A DNA stretch of 64,000 bases, taken from assembly GCF_009725995.1 (NCBI RefSeq), contig NZ_RCNS01000001.1, forward strand, positions 786,283 through 850,282, read 5' to 3'. Below the pieces are notes generated by a model. It had not been told where the DNA came from and ran no database searches. It worked only from the letters and a program-made list of their open reading frames with translations. The stretch is from Zobellia laminariae. Lineage in GTDB: Bacteria; Bacteroidota; Bacteroidia; Flavobacteriales; Flavobacteriaceae. Below, piece by piece: positions 59,337 to 64,000 of the stretch (position 1 is its first letter; every line of letters starts with the position of its first letter). A program made the position numbers and the translations under genes.

Positions 59337-60299
59337 ATGGGCTTGGACACCATTAATAGATTTGACCGCATAGTAGCTATATTAATTCAACTACAATCAA
59401 AACGTATAGTAAAAGCGCAAGAATTGGCTGATCGTTTTGATGTTAGTCTGCGAACGATTTATAGAGACATTCGTTCGTTGGAAGCTTCGGGTGTACCTAT
59501 TTCCAGTGAAGCCGGCGTTGGGTATTCTATTATGGAAGGATATCGTTTACCTCCCGTAATGTTTACCCGTGAAGAAGCTGGGAGTTTTGTGGCGGCTGAA
59601 AAGTTGATGGAAAAATTCACCGACACCTCTTTAGGTTCTCATCATAAATCCGCCATGTACAAGGTAAAGTCGGTTTTAAGGGGAAAAGAAAAAGATTGGA
59701 TTTCAACTCTAGAAGCACAAGTACTAATTGACCCGTCTCAAACACCTTTTAATGAAAACATACCCAATGCCCTAGAAATTCTATTTGAAAGCATTGCAGA
59801 TAAAACGCAGGTTTTCTTAAAGTATCACTCCCTGAATGCAGAAAAACCGTCCGACCGCTTTATTGAACCTGTAGGACTTTTTCATGAGAATAACTTTTGG
59901 TACGTACTTGGCTATTGTCACTTCAGACAAGATTATAGACAATTTAGAACCGATAGAATGTTACGAATTTCCAGAACCGATAAAATCTTCACACTAGAAC
60001 ACGGAATGTTAGATGACCACTTGAACAAACAGCCGGAAAGAGAAAAAACCAAGATTACAATTTCTGTTGACAAAAGTATTGCCCGCTACATTTCCGCAGG
60101 AAGAAAACAATATGGGTTCGTTTCCGAAGAAATCAATAAAGACAAGGTTCTAATGACCTTTATGACTTCAGATTTGGTTCATGGCTTTCCTAGATGGTAT
60201 TTAATGTTTGGGGATTATGCCGAAATTATTGAGCCTCAAAGTCTAAAACAAAGAGTAATTGAAATTCTCAAAGAAACCCAAAACCGACTTACAAATTAA
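59337..60299 (+). CDS. YafY/WYL-domain transcription regulator
   Basis: 320 residues from ATG 59337 (MGLDTINRFDRIVAILIQLQ). HTH_11 domain (ELADRFDVSLRTIYRDIRSL) and a WYL domain (FLKYHSLNAEKPSDRFIEPVGLFHENNFWYVLGYC, FRTDRMLRI) plus WCX tail. WYL proteins sense small molecules or nucleic acids and often regulate sugar or defence genes. An ATG at 59271 would add 22 residues unlike the family. It is a single gene between the LacI regulator and the nucleotidyltransferase. Confidence 0.9.
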   Translation: MGLDTINRFDRIVAILIQLQSKRIVKAQELADRFDVSLRTIYRDIRSLEASGVPISSEAGVGYSIMEGYRLPPVMFTREEAGSFVAAEKLMEKFTDTSLGSHHKSAMYKVKSVLRGKEKDWISTLEAQVLIDPSQTPFNENIPNALEILFESIADKTQVFLKYHSLNAEKPSDRFIEPVGLFHENNFWYVLGYCHFRQDYRQFRTDRMLRISRTDKIFTLEHGMLDDHLNKQPEREKTKITISVDKSIARYISAGRKQYGFVSEEINKDKVLMTFMTSDLVHGFPRWYLMFGDYAEIIEPQSLKQRVIEILKETQNRLTN

Positions 60300-60552
60300 T
60301 TCCAACACAGCCGAAAATCACTTTCTTAGTCAATGCTATTTTAGATTCACACTCCATTACTTTTAATAGTATTTAAACTTTCCACACTCTCTCTAATCCC
60401 AATTTCGGTACAAAAACCACCATTTCTTACCTCCAGACGTACGTTTACCTTGCAATCAACAAGATGTCAAAAAATTGTTATGTAAATAGAAATGACCTAC
60501 AAGTTTTCATGTTAAAACCTTATTTTAGCGCCACTCTTAAAAACTTAAAGAC

Positions 60553-61437
60553 ATGACCTTATTATTAATGGCCGCTGGTAGCGGTAGCCGATACGGAAAA
60601 CTGAAACAATTTGACGATTTAGGCCCTAAAGGCGAATTCTTAATGGAGTTCGGTATTTACGATGCCCTGAAAAATGGTTTTGACCATATCGTTCTTATTA
60701 CTAAAAAGGAAAATGTTTCTTTGGCAGAAAACCATTTGAGACCAAGAATACCTGCGAACATCAAGCTAGATGTTTTGGCACAAGAAATTACAGATTTACC
60801 AGAAGGATGTTCTTTTTCAGGTGAACGTAAAAAACCTTGGGGTACAGCACATGCAGTTTGGACAGCTAGAAACGTAATTAACGGTCCTTTTGCTGTATTG
60901 AATGCTGATGATTTCTACGGACAATCTGCTTATGCAAATGCTGCTGATTTTGCACGTGAGCATAATAACGATGATACTTTTGCCCTTGTTGGGTATACTT
61001 TAAAAAACACCTTGTCAGAACATGGTTCTGTGTCAAGAGGGGTTTGCCAGGTAGACGGAGACGATTTAGTTTCTGTTGATGAGCGCCTAAAACTTGAACC
61101 AAAAGACGGTAAAGTATTAGACCTTGATTCTGGTAACGAATATACAGGTGAAGAGCAGGTAAGCATGAACTTCTGGGTATGCCAACCTTCTATTTTTGAT
61201 AAAATTGAAAGTGAGTTTAGAAAATTTCTAGCTGACGATAACTTAGCCGTAACAAGTGAACTTTACATTCCAAAAATGGTTCAAGAAATGTTACAGGCCA
61301 AAGAAATAAAAGTAAAAGTTGTACCATCAGGTGGCGATTGGTTTGGAGTAACTTACGCCAGCGATAGAGAAAAGGCCGTAGCTGACTTGCAAGGAAAAAC
61401 CGATGCAGGTAAATACCCTTCTCCTCTTTGGCCTTAA
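60553..61437 (+). CDS. Sugar nucleotidyltransferase-family protein
   Basis: 294 residues. GT-A-like nucleotidyltransferase with the N-terminal signature LLLMAAGSGSRYGKLKQF, the catalytic PWGTAHAVW and the LNADDFYG metal-binding Asp. It probably couples a sugar-1-phosphate to an NTP; the sugar is unknown. It is followed after 4 bp by a NahK-like kinase that could make the sugar-1-phosphate. Confidence 0.88.
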   Translation: MTLLLMAAGSGSRYGKLKQFDDLGPKGEFLMEFGIYDALKNGFDHIVLITKKENVSLAENHLRPRIPANIKLDVLAQEITDLPEGCSFSGERKKPWGTAHAVWTARNVINGPFAVLNADDFYGQSAYANAADFAREHNNDDTFALVGYTLKNTLSEHGSVSRGVCQVDGDDLVSVDERLKLEPKDGKVLDLDSGNEYTGEEQVSMNFWVCQPSIFDKIESEFRKFLADDNLAVTSELYIPKMVQEMLQAKEIKVKVVPSGGDWFGVTYASDREKAVADLQGKTDAGKYPSPLWP

Positions 61438-61441
61438 AATA

Positions 61442-62506
61442 ATGAGTAGTTATTCAAACGAACAACTTAATGAACTATTAGGGCATTTTTCTGTGCCTCA
61501 AATAAAGTACATGATCAAACCGTTAACAGACGGTTTGATCAATGATACTTTTTTGATATACGATGGTTCTACTCCACTATATATATTGCAGCGTGTAAAT
61601 CACCTTGTTTTTACAGATGTAGAAGGGTTGATGAACAACATACAACAAGCTTTCAAATATTTAGAGGACACTGATTATAGTAAAATAACCCTAGTATCTC
61701 CTAAAAGCGGAGACAGCCATTACATTTCCCCTACCGGAAACCATTGGCGTCTTATGACTTTTATTGATGGGAGCACGGCATACAATACCACTGAGGACAC
61801 CAGTATTGCTTTTGAAGCAGGTAGAATTATTGCAAAATTCAATTCGCTTTTACAACAAGCTGACCTAGATGATTACGTGGATACTATTCCTCGTTTTCAT
61901 GATATAACGCTACGCCAAGACCAATTTAAATCTGCCCTTAAAACTGCGGCTCCGGAGAAATTAGAAATTGCAGAGAAAGCGATTGTTTTTACCAATGAGG
62001 TTTTAGAAAAGCTTACTGCTCTAAATTTCAAAGAATTACCTGTTAGAGTTTGTCATAACGACACCAAATTGAATAATATTCTCTTCTCAAAAGAGACCAA
62101 TAAGGCACTTTGCCTAATTGATTTGGACACGCTCATGAAAGGCTATTTTCTTTATGATTTTGGTGATGCCGTACGCACTATAGCCAACACTGCTGCCGAA
62201 GACGAACAAGACCACAGTAAAATTATTTTTGATAAAGATTTGTTTGAAGGTTTTATAGATGGTTTGGCAATTAACAGCTCTTTCTTGACCAAGGCTGAAA
62301 TTGAAACCTTGCCTTGGGGTGCCGTTCTTATGCCTTTTCTACATGGCATACGTGCTTTAACGGATTACCTAAACAACAATGTCTATTATAAAGTTGCCTA
62401 CGAAAACCAAAATTTAGATCGTAGCCTCAGTCTTTATAATTTTACTCAGAAAGCATTAAACCATATGGATTATATGGAAAATGTGTTAAAAGAAAAATTG
62501 TCCTAA
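61442..62506 (+). CDS. NahK-like aminoglycoside-phosphotransferase-fold sugar kinase
   Basis: 354 residues from ATG 61442 (MSSYSNEQLNELLGHF). APH-type kinase: the catalytic loop VCHNDTKLNNILF, the metal-binding LIDLDTLMKG (Asp) and the C-terminal FGDAVRTIAN. It resembles N-acetylhexosamine 1-kinase NahK of bifidobacteria, which phosphorylates GlcNAc/GalNAc at C1. The substrate here could be a hexose or hexosamine. Directly coupled with the nucleotidyltransferase, giving a salvage pair from free sugar to NDP-sugar. Confidence 0.82.
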   Translation: MSSYSNEQLNELLGHFSVPQIKYMIKPLTDGLINDTFLIYDGSTPLYILQRVNHLVFTDVEGLMNNIQQAFKYLEDTDYSKITLVSPKSGDSHYISPTGNHWRLMTFIDGSTAYNTTEDTSIAFEAGRIIAKFNSLLQQADLDDYVDTIPRFHDITLRQDQFKSALKTAAPEKLEIAEKAIVFTNEVLEKLTALNFKELPVRVCHNDTKLNNILFSKETNKALCLIDLDTLMKGYFLYDFGDAVRTIANTAAEDEQDHSKIIFDKDLFEGFIDGLAINSSFLTKAEIETLPWGAVLMPFLHGIRALTDYLNNNVYYKVAYENQNLDRSLSLYNFTQKALNHMDYMENVLKEKLS

Positions 62507-62707
62507 TTTTTGTACTTTAATCAACTTAACACCATGGAAATCAAACTTAAAGCTGATTTTCAATAAAACAAAAACACAGCATTACTTCTAATTTTAGCTA
62601 AAACTAACCTAGAATAAAGAGCGGGTCAAACATCAACTATAGTTTTTTTACTACCTTGAAAATCTATTTCAAATATACCCATAGGTACTAAATCCGTTTC
62701 TGATTTC

Positions 62708-64000
62708 ATGTCCAAAAAAGTTTACACAACAATTTCATGTATCTTCTTCTTTCTCTGCACTTTTGCACAAGAAAGTGACCTTGAGTTTTCTCAAAACTAT
62801 ACGATTTCTAATGGTTTGGCACACAATGGGGTCACTGCCATTCTTGAAGATTCAAGAGGCTACATTTGGGTAGGTACTTTTGAAGGTCTGAACCGTTACG
62901 ATGGATATGAATTTAAAACCATTAAAAACACCCTGAGCGATGCTGTTTTTGTAAGTAATCGTATTAGATCGCTTAAAGAAGATTCCAAAGGAAACATTTG
63001 GATCGGTACTGATGAAGGCATATCTCTATACGACTACAACTTAGAGAAATTTATTAACATCTACTCTAATCAACTTGCCAAAAAAGGGGTTAAAGGGCCT
63101 GTGGTTAGAGATATTATCATCAATGAAAAAGAAGGAATAATTCTCTGCGCTACAGAAAAGTATGGGATTTTAGTTTTTAACGATGACTATACTTTGCAAG
63201 AAGAATATTCACCCACTGCCTTTTATAGTAACGGTGCCGTTGAATTTTATAAATCAATGACCATAGACAACAGCACTTATCTTTATGCTACGTCTGTAGG
63301 TCTGCTTTCTTTCAATCTAAAAAACCACCAATTCACTAAAATAGTTTCTAATGACATAAGTAACTGCCAGTCTGTTATGCGTATTGATGAAACTACGTTT
63401 TTGGTTACATTAAAAAAAGGGGCTGCCATTCTATCTTACTCTAAATTGGGTGACGGCTACGATTACCAAATAGTAAAAACCGACCTTCTACCCTCACAAA
63501 ATTTCAATAGTTCTGGCTTTGACCACCATAATAATCTTTGGCTGGGAACATTGAATAAGGGTGCAATTCGCATTAATGATATTAAAAGCCTTACTGAAGA
63601 TTCAGACATAGATTATTCAATATTTAAATTTCAGAACAAACAACTGCGCATTAGCTGTTTTCAAAGAACATCTAATAATAGATTTTGGGTTGGTTCGTAT
63701 GATAAAGGGCTATTTAGATTTGACCTCAAAAAAAATCCATTTAAAGAATTCAAAGGTGAAAGTCCTTTTGAATTTGGCGTAAGCGATAGGCATTTAATTC
63801 AAATTTCGCCTTTAGATGACCAGAACGTATACCTGACAAAAAATCAAGGAGGGCTTGCACTTTTTAATACAAACAAAGGTAGATTTGAACCTCTACCTTT
63901 TACATTTGATGAAAACTACAAGGCTAGAATTTCTTCAGTTTATGTAGACTCTCATAAGAGAACATGGATGAAAGTGGCCAAAGTGGGTTACTTTAGATTA
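62708..64000 (+). CDS. Hybrid two-component sensor, N-terminal half (partial at window edge)
   Basis: 431 codons without a stop, running off the right edge. A signal peptide (TISCIFFFLCTFAQ) precedes beta-propeller 'reg_prop' repeats such as AILEDSRGYIWVGTFEGLN, SLKEDSKGNIWIGTDEGIS, DHHNNLWLGTLNKGA and NNRFWVGSYDKGLFRF. This is the periplasmic sensor of an HTCS, which in Bacteroidota usually controls polysaccharide-use genes; the kinase, receiver and AraC parts would lie beyond the window. Confidence 0.88.
   Translation, partial: MSKKVYTTISCIFFFLCTFAQESDLEFSQNYTISNGLAHNGVTAILEDSRGYIWVGTFEGLNRYDGYEFKTIKNTLSDAVFVSNRIRSLKEDSKGNIWIGTDEGISLYDYNLEKFINIYSNQLAKKGVKGPVVRDIIINEKEGIILCATEKYGILVFNDDYTLQEEYSPTAFYSNGAVEFYKSMTIDNSTYLYATSVGLLSFNLKNHQFTKIVSNDISNCQSVMRIDETTFLVTLKKGAAILSYSKLGDGYDYQIVKTDLLPSQNFNSSGFDHHNNLWLGTLNKGAIRINDIKSLTEDSDIDYSIFKFQNKQLRISCFQRTSNNRFWVGSYDKGLFRFDLKKNPFKEFKGESPFEFGVSDRHLIQISPLDDQNVYLTKNQGGLALFNTNKGRFEPLPFTFDENYKARISSVYVDSHKRTWMKVAKVGYFRL

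Noticed and set aside
1..64000. CRISPR arrays, insertion sequences, prophage, rRNA genes
   Set aside because: No regularly spaced repeats, transposase genes, phage structural genes or rRNA-like sequence were seen.

Overview
The window is low-GC, tightly packed DNA from a member of the Bacteroidota, almost certainly a marine Flavobacteriaceae species. The evidence is promoters of the TAnnTTTG type, DUF4230/DUF4260/DUF4407 proteins, a TonB-dependent receptor with a carboxypeptidase-like plug extension, a fused CcoN-CcoO cbb3 oxidase, a clade II nosZ lipoprotein and a hybrid two-component sensor with beta-propeller repeats. The genus cannot be fixed from sequence alone.

Layout. (1) 1-2600 is an accessory patch. 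A hipB-hipA kinase pair overlaps a large nuclease-type gene that runs off the left edge. It lies beside tRNA-Leu(UAG), a 38-nt truncated copy of that tRNA and an 11-bp tandem duplication. (2) 2697-20200 is mostly housekeeping and conserved unknown genes: M20 dipeptidase, PhnA-like protein, DUF4407, an orphan Hpt protein, a DUF5060 glycosidase-like lipoprotein, a YdjM-like hydrolase, a membrane MutS-like ATPase, hemW, ruvC, homogentisate dioxygenase. A four-helix-bundle (S23-type) gene sits between short repeats in this stretch. (3) 20443-35046 is respiration: NDH-2, universal stress protein, an FNR-like regulator, and the cbb3 set ccoI, ccoS, ccoNO, ccoQ, ccoP, ccoG, ccoH and a TauE/SafE protein, followed by a frameshifted vanadium haloperoxidase. 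(4) 35226-50700 handles nitrogen oxides and low oxygen: truncated haemoglobin, an NsrR-like Rrf2 regulator, Ric/YtfE, a ferredoxin, and facing them a complete nitrous-oxide-reductase operon (cytochrome c, nosZ, membrane protein, nosL, FMN-split-barrel protein, nosDFY, polytopic membrane protein). Then come hemN with a second universal stress protein, and a DinB protein. (5) 50847-59188 is a catabolic locus that reads as uptake and hydrolysis of mannosylglycerate or glucosylglycerate: TonB receptor, GH63-like hydrolase, sodium symporter, glycerate kinase, divergent LacI regulator. (6) 59337-64000 holds a WYL regulator, a sugar nucleotidyltransferase, a NahK-like kinase and the start of a hybrid sensor kinase.

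Regulation ties regions 3 and 4 together. Five promoters (usp, ccoI, ccoS operon, nos operon, hemN-usp) carry a TGAY-N4-RTCA FNR-type box whose centre lies exactly 33 bp upstream of the centre of the predicted -7 element. The truncated-haemoglobin promoter has a one-mismatch box at the same spacing. Separately, a 15-bp motif with 12 invariant positions, AGGACA..T.TATCC, occurs before the rrf2 gene, before ric and upstream of the nos promoter, pointing to an NO-responsive Rrf2 regulon. The nos promoter carries both sites.

Two genes (haloperoxidase and the nos-linked FMN-split-barrel protein) each look one base short in or beside a homopolymer. These could be real mutations, slippage sites or sequencing errors. 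No CRISPR array, insertion sequence, prophage or rRNA was seen.
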